From Autumnicola lenta (GTDB lineage Bacteria; Bacteroidota; Bacteroidia; Flavobacteriales; Flavobacteriaceae): DNA of 64,000 nt. Below, one piece after another: positions 51,264-59,401 of the stretch (position 1 is the stretch's first letter; each line of letters begins with the position of its first letter). The stretch spans positions 79,065-143,064 of the forward strand of contig NZ_JAVRHO010000010.1 of the NCBI RefSeq assembly GCF_031846515.1. The letters run 5' to 3'. Under the pieces are notes generated by a model that did not search any database, was not told the DNA's origin, and saw nothing but the letters and a program-made list of their open reading frames with translations. The translations under genes and the position numbers were made by a program.

Positions 51264-52638
51264 TTATATTGTACTGCTGCTGTTGTTTATAAGCGCGGGA
51301 GTTTCAGCACAAACTAAGAAACACGTGCAAAGTTTTAATACAAATGCTAACGTGAATGTGAATGTAGATGCTAAACATACTAACATTCTTGTGGAGAAAT
51401 GGGACAAAAATGAAGTTCTCGTGGAGGCTTACCTGGATGCTGAAACTTCAGATAAAAAAGAAATAGACCAATTGATGAAAAGCTGGAAGCTGGATGTTTC
51501 AGGATCTTCTAACGATGTGAGAATAATATCAGGTGGGGGTGTTTCCTGGAACGTGATGCCAGATGTTAGTATGAATATGTCAGATTTAAATGAATCTATG
51601 GGTGGTTTGCAGGAAATGCTGGGTCCGCTTATGGAAAACCTGATGCCGATGATTCAGAACATTGCAGCAAATCCCCTTCCGGAGAATTTCACCTCGAAAA
51701 TGGGCAATATGAATTTCGATTTTGAAGCTTACGAGAAAAATCCAGATGAGTATATGAAGAAATGGGAAGCGCAGGTAGAAGAAAATTTTGGTGAAGATTT
51801 CGAAAAAGATATGGAAGCCTGGGCTGCTAAAATCGAAAAAAATTCTGAGAAGTGGGAGAAGGATTTTGAAGCAAAAATGGAAGATTGGGGAGAGAAGTTT
51901 GGAAAAGATATGGAAGTCTGGGGAGAACAATTTGGGAAAGACATGGAGAAATGGGGTGAGCAGTTTGGTAAAGAAATGGAAGCCCGTTTTGAAGGTGAAG
52001 ACAGTAAAATAATCGTTTTGTCTGGTGATGGAGCTAAAGCAAAGAAAAGGATTAGAATAACTATTCCCAGGAATGCTAAACTAAACCTCGATGTGCGCCA
52101 CGGAGAAGTAAAACTTCCGGGGGCAACTTCAAACCTTAAAGCCAGTGTATCTCATGGATCATTATCGGTAAATACGCTTACCGGGAAGCAGACTGATGTG
52201 AAAGTTTCTTATTCCCCGGTAAAAATCAGGCAGTGGGATTATGGCGTATTAAATACAGATTATGTGCAGGATTGTGTGATAGACCGCGCTACAAGTATAA
52301 AATTAAGCTCCAATTCCAGCGATGTGCTTATCAGGGAGATTACAGAAACCGGTATTCTTTCCGGCTCTTTCGGAGATTTGAACATCCTTAACCTGGCTCC
52401 CGGATTTCAAAACCTTAGGATTACGCTGGAGAACAGTGACCTGAAACTTTCTTTGCCCGATACCGCTTTCAGTTTTAATTATGACGGGACGCAGAGTGAT
52501 CTTGATTACCCAAAGTCGATGCAACTAAAGTCCACGGAAACTTATGATAATGTAATTCTAAACGGATTTAATAAAAGTCGAAATGGTTCAGGAACTGTAA
52601 GTATTAAAGCAAGTTTTAGCGATGTTTTGGTAAAGTGA
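51244..52638 (+). CDS. Exported DUF4097-like protein with 11-residue helical repeats
   Basis: A 464-residue exported protein (signal peptide 1-22, ending VSAQ). Its start lies inside the anti-sigma gene (20-base overlap). Residues about 30-85 and 255-464 read as a DUF4097/bactofilin-like beta-helix (NVNVDAKHTNILVEKW; LNLDVRHGEVKLPGATSNLKASVSHGSLSV). Between them is a Met/Asn-rich stretch and an amphipathic segment (about 195-255) in which Trp recurs every 11 residues (WGEKFGKDMEV, WGEQFGKDMEK). This kind of protein is the usual third gene of flavobacterial ECF operons; its function is unknown. It may be the signal or effector of the sigma system. Confidence 0.78.
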   Translation: MKTYKLNYIVLLLLFISAGVSAQTKKHVQSFNTNANVNVNVDAKHTNILVEKWDKNEVLVEAYLDAETSDKKEIDQLMKSWKLDVSGSSNDVRIISGGGVSWNVMPDVSMNMSDLNESMGGLQEMLGPLMENLMPMIQNIAANPLPENFTSKMGNMNFDFEAYEKNPDEYMKKWEAQVEENFGEDFEKDMEAWAAKIEKNSEKWEKDFEAKMEDWGEKFGKDMEVWGEQFGKDMEKWGEQFGKEMEARFEGEDSKIIVLSGDGAKAKKRIRITIPRNAKLNLDVRHGEVKLPGATSNLKASVSHGSLSVNTLTGKQTDVKVSYSPVKIRQWDYGVLNTDYVQDCVIDRATSIKLSSNSSDVLIREITETGILSGSFGDLNILNLAPGFQNLRITLENSDLKLSLPDTAFSFNYDGTQSDLDYPKSMQLKSTETYDNVILNGFNKSRNGSGTVSIKASFSDVLVK

Positions 52639-52748
52639 AAATCTAAACTTATTTTTAGCCGATAGAAAAAGGTCGTCTAAAAGTGCAAAATTTCAGAAGG
52701 ACGAAATTGGGCATTTTTTGAAGATCTTTTTTGCTGAAAAAATGCTGA

Positions 52749-53438
52749 ATGAAGACTGAAGCTTTTGCTGAATTTATTGCCGGACTTACCACAGGATTTA
52801 CTCCCGTAGTTGCAAACCTGGAACAGGAAGACTACGTGCCGATAGATCTTTCTGAAACCAATCCTGAAATACTGAAACTGGAAATGCTCTCTTCTGAAGC
52901 TTTTTCGGTTTTTCTAAACAATTCCCTGCGAAGAGCAGGAAAAAAAGCAGCTTTTGGAGGTTACAATGAAGTCCGAAACCTTTACAAGAGGAGTAATTTG
53001 TTCAATAAAAATACTGAAGAATTCCTGAACAGGAACATACATATTGGGTTGGATATCTGGACTGAAAAAGGCACTGCCGTACTTGCACCGCTGGAAGGAA
53101 AAGTCCACAGCTTTAGGGATAATGATAATTTTGGAGATTACGGCCCTACTATTGTTCTGGAGCACGAAGTGAAAAATAGGAAATTTTATACGTTGTATGG
53201 ACATTTAAATCGGGAATCGCTTTCAGAATTAAAGACAGGGCAGCAAATAGACCAATTTCAGGAAATTGCAGAACTGGGCGATCCTATAGAAAACGGAGAT
53301 TATGCGCCGCACCTTCACTTTCAGGTTATGGAGGATCTAATGGGATTTGTCGGAGATTTTCCCGGAGTTGCGTCCAAAAATGAAATTGATCTTTACCTCA
53401 GGAATTGTCCCGATCCTAATTTGTTACTTAAAATATAG
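52749..53438 (+). CDS. M23 family peptidase-like protein without signal peptide
   Basis: A 229-residue protein with an M23/LytM domain (about 98-205): HIGLDIW gives the HxxxD zinc motif, YTLYGHL and PHLHFQ supply the other His ligands. Usual M23 enzymes cut peptidoglycan and are exported, but no signal peptide or anchor is seen (MKTEAFAEFIAGL start). The N-terminal 95 residues are unrecognised. Preceded by a spacer with one core-like repeat (52704-52722) and followed by a hairpin terminator. Confidence 0.82.
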   Translation: MKTEAFAEFIAGLTTGFTPVVANLEQEDYVPIDLSETNPEILKLEMLSSEAFSVFLNNSLRRAGKKAAFGGYNEVRNLYKRSNLFNKNTEEFLNRNIHIGLDIWTEKGTAVLAPLEGKVHSFRDNDNFGDYGPTIVLEHEVKNRKFYTLYGHLNRESLSELKTGQQIDQFQEIAELGDPIENGDYAPHLHFQVMEDLMGFVGDFPGVASKNEIDLYLRNCPDPNLLLKI

Positions 53439-53460
53439 GTTTACTCCGCACTGACCACCC

Positions 53461-53880
53461 CGGCCTTCGGCCACCCCTCCTTAAAAAGGAGGGGAGCTTT
53501 GTTGTTTGTTTCAATTTAGGTGATGTCTCAAAAATGGCAAATATTAGCCTTTTAGTCGGTTGACCTTCGGCCACTCCTCCTTGAAAAAGGCAGGAATTTT
53601 TTCAATTAAGTGAGGCTTCAAAAATGGCAATTATCTGCCCGTTTGCTACATCGATCTTCGGCTACCCCTTGAAAAGGAGGGGAGCTTTTTTCTTTTAACT
53701 TAAGCGTTGCTTCAAAATGGCAATTATCGGTCCGTTTGCTACTTCGATTTTCGGTTACCCCTTAAAAAGGAGAGGAGCTTTATAGTTTTAGATCAAGCAA
53801 TGCCTCGAAAATGACAATTATCGGTCCGTTTGCTACATCAATGTTCGGTTACCCCTTAAAAAGGAGGGGTGTATATTTAG
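53461..53880. repeat. Tandem array of about 92-bp units: CCCCTCCTT hairpin plus core
   Basis: The core AAAATGGCAATTATCGG occurs at about 53531, 53621, 53714 and 53808, each followed by CCGTTTGCTAC, CTTCGG and a CCCCTT...AAGGAGGGG hairpin (first hairpin 53474-53494, perfect 9-bp arms). The hairpin/CTTCGG part is present five times and the core four times. The first hairpin is also the terminator of the M23 gene. Internal units differ by 10-20%. It fills the gap before the secA terminator. Confidence 0.85.
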
Positions 53881-53888
53881 GAACGACC

Positions 53889-53979
53889 TCCGAACTACGA
53901 ACTACAGACTACAAAACAAAAAATCCCGAAAAACCATTTCAGTTTTTCGGGATTTTTTAATGTTCACAGCCTACAGCCT
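53889..53979. repeat. Heptamer tracts flanking the secA terminator
   Basis: CGAACTA, CGAACTA, CAGACTA at 53891-53911 and CAGCCTA, CAGCCTA just before the secA stop are both of 7-bp period. Confidence 0.65.
53918..53958. terminator. Terminator of secA
   Basis: A perfect 17-bp inverted repeat (53918-53934 and 53942-53958, AAAAAATCCCGAAAAAC arm) with a 7-base loop and A/T runs at both ends, 20 bases beyond the secA stop. Confidence 0.92.
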
Positions 53980-56900
53980 ACTTATTTTCTACAAGCACCC
54001 AGTCTCCTTTATCCAGTAACGGGATAGCTTGTTTATATTTCAAAGTTTTATTTTCACCAGTCATTACATTTTTTACCGTGATTTTGTCGTTACGGCCAAT
54101 TTTTGGTTTGTCCCTAACCACAGTTTCTGTCACCTGAGGTTTTGGTTGCTGGCGTTGTCCTGCAGCTCGGTTCTGAGCAGCCCTTTCGTCGATATTCTGA
54201 ATTTCTTCTTTAGAAGTTTCAACTTTTTCACGTTTCCTGGTCTGTCTCGCTTCCTGAATATTGGAAACATTTCCTTCCGGAATTTCTCCTTTAAAGAGGA
54301 AGCCAATCACATCTCTGTTTACCTGGTCCAACATTGCTTTAAAAAGTTCAAAAGCTTCAAACTTGTAGATCAATAACGGATCTTTTTGTTCGTGAACCGC
54401 CAGCTGAACGCTTTGTTTCAGCTCATCCATTTTTCTTAGATGCGTCTTCCAGGAATCGTCAATTATCGCCAGGGTAATATTCTTTTCGAAATCTTTTACC
54501 AGCTGCTTACCTTCAGTATCATAGGCTTTCTTCAGGTTAGTGACTACCTGTAATGTTTTGCTGCCATCTGTGAAAGGCACCGAAATCCTTTCGAAGTTGT
54601 TCCTTTCATCTTCAAAAACCTGTTTAATTACCGGGAATGCCCTGGAAGCACTATGTTCCATTTTTTCCTCGTAATGCTTATATGCAGCTTTATAAACTTC
54701 CCCGGCTATTTTCTGAACCGGCATTTTTTCAAAATCCTCTTCAGAAACAGGAGAACTCATAGAAAAATAACGGATAAGTTCAAATTCGAAATTCTTATAG
54801 TCCATCGCCGCTTTGTTCGTTTCGGCAATAGCTTCTGAAGTGTCAAATATCATATTGGCGATATCCACTCTTAAGCGATCTCCGAAAAGAGCATGGTACC
54901 TACGTTTGTATATCACTTCCCTCTGGGCGTTCATTACATCATCATACTCGAGGAGACGTTTACGAATCCCAAAGTTGTTTTCTTCCACTTTTTTCTGAGC
55001 CCGTTCAATAGACTTCGAAATCATGGAATGCTGGATAACTTCACCTTCTTCAAGACCCATTTTATCCATTAATTTTGCAATCCTGTCAGAACCGAATAAA
55101 CGCATCAGGTTGTCTTCCAGGGAAACATAGAACTGGGAACTTCCGGGATCACCCTGTCGTCCACTACGACCTCTTAACTGCCTGTCCACACGTCTGGAAT
55201 CGTGTCGTTCTGTACCTACTATAGCAAGACCGCCGGCATCTTTAACTTCTTTGCTAAGCTTAATATCGGTACCACGACCTGCCATGTTCGTGGCGATGGT
55301 CACAATTCCGGACTTACCGGCTTCAGCAACAATATCTGCTTCTTTTTTGTGCATTTTCGCGTTCAGCACGTTATGCGGAACACTTCGAAGTTTAAGCATC
55401 CTACTCAGTAATTCTGAAATTTCTACGGAAGTTGTACCAATAAGCACCGGTCTTCCTTGTTTTGAAAGATCGGTAACATGATCGATCACCGCATTATATT
55501 TCTCACGTTTGGTTTTGTAAACCAAATCTTCTTTATCATTTCTGGCAATAGGACGGTTTGTTGGGATTTCAACAACATCAAGTTTATAAATCTCCCAGAA
55601 TTCCCCTGCTTCGGTCACTGCAGTACCCGTCATACCCGAAAGTTTGCGGTACATTCTAAAATAATTCTGAAGTGTTACGGTCGCAAAAGTCTGTGTGGCA
55701 TCTTCAATTTTTACATTTTCCTTAGCTTCGATGGCCTGATGCAATCCGTCGCTGTATCGACGACCTTCCATGATACGACCGGTTTGCTCATCCACAATCT
55801 TAACTTTATTGTCGATAACCACATATTCGGTGTCTTTTTCGAATAAAGTGTACGATTTAAGCAACTGGCGCATCGTGTGGATACGTTCGCTTTTTACGCT
55901 ATATTCACGGAAAAGTTCTTCTTTCTTTTCTGCTTCTTCCTCTTTGGAAAGTCCTTCTTTTTCAATTTTGGCGATTTCCATACCAATTTCAGGCATTACA
56001 AAGAAATCGGGGTCGTTCTCACCGGAAAGGAATTCAATTCCTTTATCGGTAAGATCAATCTGGTTGCTTTTTTCTTCAATGGTAAAATATAGCTCCTCAT
56101 CAACTTTAGGCATCTCGCGGTTGTTATCCTGCATGTACTGATTCTCAGTCTTCTGCAATAACTGCTTGATTCCTTCTTCACTTAAATATTTAATAAGTGC
56201 CTTATTCTTCGGCAATCCGCGGTAAACACGAAGTAATTGTTTTCCGCCTTCCTTAGTGTCCCCTGCAGCGATAAGTTTTTTCGCTTCAGCAAGGATTTTC
56301 ACCAGGTGCTTACGTTGTACTTCAACAATATTGGCAACCGCAGGTTTTAATTGATCAAATTCATGAACATCACCTTTTGGAATAGGTCCCGAAATAATAA
56401 GAGGTGTACGGGCATCATCAATTAAAACGGAATCCACCTCATCCACAATTGCGTAATTATGAGGACGCTGTACAAGATCGTTTGGTGCATGGGACATATT
56501 ATCCCTTAGATAATCAAAACCGAATTCGTTATTGGTTCCGTAGGTAATATCGGCATTATAGGCTTTTCTCCTTGCTGCAGAATTTGGGCGGTGGTAATCC
56601 ACACAATCTACACTAAGACCATGAAATTCGAAAATAGGAGCCATCCAGGCGCTATCCCGTTTTGCAAGATAATCGTTAACGGTTACCAGGTGAACCCCTT
56701 TTCCGGTTAAAGCGTTGAGGTACATTGGGAGGGTGGCAACAAGTGTTTTACCTTCCCCGGTATGCATCTCTGCAATTTTTCCCTGGTGCATCGCGACACC
56801 ACCAATAAGCTGAACATCATAATGAACCATATCCCAGGTCACCGGTTTACCGGCGGCATCCCAGGAATTATTCCACACGGCATAATCGCCGTCGAGGTTT

Positions 56901-57340
56901 ACGTAATCTTTTTCAGCGGAAATTTCGCGATCAAAAGAAGAAGCTTGTACCCTTAACTGAGTATTATTTACAAAACGTTTGGCAGTTTCCTTAACTGTAG
57001 CGAAAGCTTCGGGAAGTATTTCATTAAGAACACCTTCTGAAATTTCGTAAGATTTATCTTTTAAAGCATCAATTTCCACGTAGATATCTTCCTTGCGGGT
57101 GATATCTTCAGATTCATCGGCTTCTTTCTCAAGGGCTATAATTTTTTCGTTTACTTCCTTTAGGGCATCTGCAATTTTTGCTTTAAAAATAGCAGTTTTT
57201 GCTCTTAGTTCATCAAGGCCCAATGCTTGATATTCAGACTCATATGCCTTTATTTGTTCAACTATGGGTTGTATCTCTTTGACGTCTTTTTTTGATTTGT
57301 CGCCAACAAATACTTTTAATACAGAATCTAAAAAACTCAT
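53978..57340 (-). CDS. secA: Preprotein translocase ATPase SecA
   Basis: A 1120-residue motor of the Sec pathway. It has Walker A MHTGEGKTLVATLP, DEVDSVLIDDARTP, the second RecA-like domain (GRPVLIGTTSVEISELLS, ATNMAGRGTDIKL, GTERHDSRRVDRQLRGRSGRQGDPG) and the helical scaffold. It is about 220 residues longer than E. coli SecA. Much of the excess lies in and around the PPXD (about 320-500) as in other Bacteroidota. The C-terminal zinc/SecB-binding CxC...CH motif is absent; the protein ends in a KOW-like segment (KNVMTGENKTLKYKQAI, DKGDWVLVEN). Monocistronic. Confidence 0.97.
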   Translation of the reverse strand: MSFLDSVLKVFVGDKSKKDVKEIQPIVEQIKAYESEYQALGLDELRAKTAIFKAKIADALKEVNEKIIALEKEADESEDITRKEDIYVEIDALKDKSYEISEGVLNEILPEAFATVKETAKRFVNNTQLRVQASSFDREISAEKDYVNLDGDYAVWNNSWDAAGKPVTWDMVHYDVQLIGGVAMHQGKIAEMHTGEGKTLVATLPMYLNALTGKGVHLVTVNDYLAKRDSAWMAPIFEFHGLSVDCVDYHRPNSAARRKAYNADITYGTNNEFGFDYLRDNMSHAPNDLVQRPHNYAIVDEVDSVLIDDARTPLIISGPIPKGDVHEFDQLKPAVANIVEVQRKHLVKILAEAKKLIAAGDTKEGGKQLLRVYRGLPKNKALIKYLSEEGIKQLLQKTENQYMQDNNREMPKVDEELYFTIEEKSNQIDLTDKGIEFLSGENDPDFFVMPEIGMEIAKIEKEGLSKEEEAEKKEELFREYSVKSERIHTMRQLLKSYTLFEKDTEYVVIDNKVKIVDEQTGRIMEGRRYSDGLHQAIEAKENVKIEDATQTFATVTLQNYFRMYRKLSGMTGTAVTEAGEFWEIYKLDVVEIPTNRPIARNDKEDLVYKTKREKYNAVIDHVTDLSKQGRPVLIGTTSVEISELLSRMLKLRSVPHNVLNAKMHKKEADIVAEAGKSGIVTIATNMAGRGTDIKLSKEVKDAGGLAIVGTERHDSRRVDRQLRGRSGRQGDPGSSQFYVSLEDNLMRLFGSDRIAKLMDKMGLEEGEVIQHSMISKSIERAQKKVEENNFGIRKRLLEYDDVMNAQREVIYKRRYHALFGDRLRVDIANMIFDTSEAIAETNKAAMDYKNFEFELIRYFSMSSPVSEEDFEKMPVQKIAGEVYKAAYKHYEEKMEHSASRAFPVIKQVFEDERNNFERISVPFTDGSKTLQVVTNLKKAYDTEGKQLVKDFEKNITLAIIDDSWKTHLRKMDELKQSVQLAVHEQKDPLLIYKFEAFELFKAMLDQVNRDVIGFLFKGEIPEGNVSNIQEARQTRKREKVETSKEEIQNIDERAAQNRAAGQRQQPKPQVTETVVRDKPKIGRNDKITVKNVMTGENKTLKYKQAIPLLDKGDWVLVENK

Positions 57341-57363
57341 AAGTTTTTTGTTTTAATATGTTT

Positions 57364-57371
57364 CAAATGTA
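57364..57371 (-). promoter_or_regulatory. Probable secA promoter, -7 element TACATTTG
   Basis: On the minus strand TACATTTG matches TAnnTTTG, 23 bases before the secA start. No clear -33 element. Confidence 0.5.
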
Positions 57372-57427
57372 AACAAAAAAAAAGCCTCACTTTGGAGACT
57401 TTTTTGCTTTATTTCTAATGGTTTGTG

Positions 57428-57649
57428 TCAATATTCATCCTCATTCCAGAGATAATCATCGTCTGTGGGATAATCCGGCCAAATCTCTTCAATAGAATCG
57501 TAGGAATCTCCTTCATCCTCGATGGCCTGTAGATTTTCAACAACTTCTAAGGGCGCTCCCGTTCTAATTGCGTAGTCAATTAACTCATCTTTTGTGGCAG
57601 GCCATGGCGCATCACTTAAGTAAGATGCTAGTTCTAAAGTCCAATACAT
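57428..57649 (-). CDS. DUF2795 family protein
   Basis: A 73-residue acidic protein with the DUF2795 pattern (MYWTLELASYLSDAPWPATKDELIDYAIRTGAP, then LEVVENLQAIEDEGDSYDSIEEIWPDYP). It is widespread and highly conserved in Bacteroidota; function unknown. It is followed by an imperfect hairpin with a T run at about 57376-57410 before secA. Confidence 0.9.
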   Translation of the reverse strand: MYWTLELASYLSDAPWPATKDELIDYAIRTGAPLEVVENLQAIEDEGDSYDSIEEIWPDYPTDDDYLWNEDEY

Positions 57650-57790
57650 GATCGAATCTGGTTTATAATTTTTGCAAAAATAAATTTTTTGCCGAAATAG
57701 CCAAGAAAAAAATCTTATAATTATTCAATACCGTTAAGAACTTATTCTAAAAACTTACTTTTTACTCGATAATCGAGATTTTAATGCATC

Positions 57791-57850
57791 CGAGGCTTGC
57801 CTCGAAATTTAAAATTATTTATTAATGCTTCGTGGGCTTGCCCCGAAGCA
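57791..57850. repeat. Two related GGCTTGCC hairpins
   Basis: CGAGGC-TT-GCCTCG (57791-57804) and TGCTTCG-T-GGG-CTTG-CCC-CGAAGCA (57826-57850) share the TGCWTCCG/GGCTTGCC plan and lie 22 bases apart in a 237-base gap. They look like a REP-type dispersed palindrome; the second could end the transcript of the DUF2795 neighbour region or be neutral. Confidence 0.6.
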
Positions 57851-57886
57851 GTTTACTAAAAAGAAGCTTTCAGTAGAGGGAAATCT

Positions 57887-58459
57887 TTAGGATTTTTCCG
57901 GAATCCATTTTATCTCTTCCGACTTGAAGTATTTTGTCAATTTTCGTGCCAGCACAAAGAGATAATCAGAGAGCCTGTTAAGGTATTTTAGAACCGACTC
58001 GTCAAAAGCTTCGATTTCATAAAGTGCTGTTGCTAAACGTTCTGCCCTGCGGCAGACACAGCGTGCTATGTGACAGAATGACACGCTTTGGTGGCCTCCC
58101 GGAAGCACGAAATGTGTCATTTCTGGAAGGTCTTCATTCATTTTATCCATTTCTTTTTCAAGAAATTCTATATCTTCAGCAGAAATCTTAGGAATGGACA
58201 ATCTCTGCTTTCCGTTTTTAAGCACTGCTTTTTCAGGATCTGTGGCCAGAATTGAGCCAATCGTAAAAAGGCGGTCCTGAATTCTAATCAGGTTTTGCTT
58301 AAGCTCATCTTCAATATCCTGGTCCCGTAGAAGTCCGATATGGGAATTAAGTTCGTCTACCGTTCCGTAGCTTTCGATTCTTATATGATGTTTCGGGACG
58401 CGGGTGCCGCCAAATAAAGCAGTAGTTCCCTGGTCTCCGGTTCTGGTGTATATTTTCAT
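57887..58459 (-). CDS. pduO: Cob(I)alamin adenosyltransferase, PduO type
   Basis: A 190-residue trimeric enzyme that makes adenosylcobalamin from cob(I)alamin and ATP. It has the ATP motif KIYTRTGDQGTTALFGGTRVPK (split here as TRTGDQGTT), YGTVDELNSHIG and the second motif HIARCVCRRAERLATAL. It supplies the cofactor for IcmF and for the mutase served by MeaB. Its start overlaps the stop of the small upstream gene (ATGA type). Confidence 0.95.
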   Translation of the reverse strand: MKIYTRTGDQGTTALFGGTRVPKHHIRIESYGTVDELNSHIGLLRDQDIEDELKQNLIRIQDRLFTIGSILATDPEKAVLKNGKQRLSIPKISAEDIEFLEKEMDKMNEDLPEMTHFVLPGGHQSVSFCHIARCVCRRAERLATALYEIEAFDESVLKYLNRLSDYLFVLARKLTKYFKSEEIKWIPEKS

Positions 58460-58650
58460 GGTTTATTTTTCTCCTGAAAAGTTTCTTCAGATTTTTCCTG
58501 CTTTCTGCGCTCTAAATACCTTCTTCTGAAATTTCTGTTCTTCCTGTTTTTCCGATCGATCTTTGCACGTCTGGAATTTGTGCGGAAGTAGATAAAGATA
58601 GCAGCAATAATAGCGAGGTAAAGCCAGGTTTCCTGATCAAAATCAAGCAT
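58456..58650 (-). CDS. Small basic membrane protein coupled to the adenosyltransferase
   Basis: A 64-residue protein with one hydrophobic helix (about 9-22, WLYLAIIAAIFIYF) and a very basic tail (RRAKIDRKNRKNRNFRRRYLERRKQ). Not recognised. The 4-base overlap with the adenosyltransferase start suggests co-translation; a functional link to B12 is not shown. Confidence 0.6.
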   Translation of the reverse strand: MLDFDQETWLYLAIIAAIFIYFRTNSRRAKIDRKNRKNRNFRRRYLERRKQEKSEETFQEKNKP

Positions 58651-58842
58651 CTTGGATTCTTTTTACGAAGATAAGAAAGTTGAGATTTAAAAATAGACGG
58701 GCGAAGTTAAAATTTAACAAGGTTGTTGATCCAAGGAATAAAAGTTCTCAAGGAGACCAAGAATAATAAAGTCATCATCTAAATTGATTAGTATATTTGG
58801 TGGAAAGGAGAACATTCACGAATTTTACAAGAAAGGTAGCGG

Positions 58843-59076
58843 ATGAAAACTTTAGATAACATAAGAAATCGATTAATAGATAAAATCTTAATTTCTCGTG
58901 ATGAGGAATTACTTTTTGCAATTGATAAAATTTTTGATTCTGCCCAATCCGATGAAAAACTTCATTTAAATTCTGAACAGATTGAGTTGTTACTAATGAG
59001 TGAAAAAGATATTGAAGAAGGAAAAGTTATTTCTGAAGATGATCTGGAGAAATTGGACTCTGAATGGATGAGTTAA
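58843..59076 (+). CDS. Antitoxin of a RelE/ParE-type pair
   Basis: A 77-residue acidic protein (NIRNRLIDKILISRDEELLFAIDKIF, SEKDIEEGKVISEDDLEKLDSEWM). The middle LHLNSEQIELLLMSEKDIEEGKV fits small Bacteroidota antitoxins preceding RelE toxins. It has no clear DNA-binding fold by eye. Its end overlaps the toxin gene by 13 bases. A -7-like TATATTTG is at 58792-58799. Confidence 0.8.
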   Translation: MKTLDNIRNRLIDKILISRDEELLFAIDKIFDSAQSDEKLHLNSEQIELLLMSEKDIEEGKVISEDDLEKLDSEWMS

Positions 59077-59381
59077 GTATTTCCTGGACTCCATCTGCAG
59101 TAAAGCAGAGGAATCAAATTTTTGACTATTGGAATAGACGCAATCAAAGCCTGAATTATTCCAGGAAATTAAATACTTTGGTTAAGGACCGAATTCAAAT
59201 ATTGAAGAAAAATCCGGAAATAGGTGTCAAGACAAATTTTGAAAATACAAGGGCTCTTTCTTTAGGCCATTATAATATTCTCTACAAAATCTACACTTCC
59301 AAAATAATAATCACAGGTCTTTGGGATAACAGACAGGATCCGGAGAAGATTCTAAAATTTTTCAGGGAAAATAAAGATTAG
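59064..59381 (+). CDS. RelE/ParE family toxin
   Basis: A 105-residue protein with the RelE/ParE plan: SISWTPSAVKQRNQIFDYW (first strand and helix), NTLVKDRIQILKKNPEIGVKT, then strands with YNILYKIYTSKIIITGLWDNRQDPEKI, where the C-terminal WDNRQDP box is usual in this toxin group. It would be an mRNA interferase or gyrase inhibitor. Translation is coupled to the antitoxin by the overlap. Confidence 0.88.
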   Translation: MDELSISWTPSAVKQRNQIFDYWNRRNQSLNYSRKLNTLVKDRIQILKKNPEIGVKTNFENTRALSLGHYNILYKIYTSKIIITGLWDNRQDPEKILKFFRENKD

Positions 59382-59401
59382 TTGGAAACTGAGACTTTAG
59401 A

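Noticed and set aside
43899..53880. The regularly spaced arrays as possible CRISPR loci
   Set aside because: Repeats are degenerate, units are 92-121 bp with similar rather than unique intervening sequence, and no cas genes are present.
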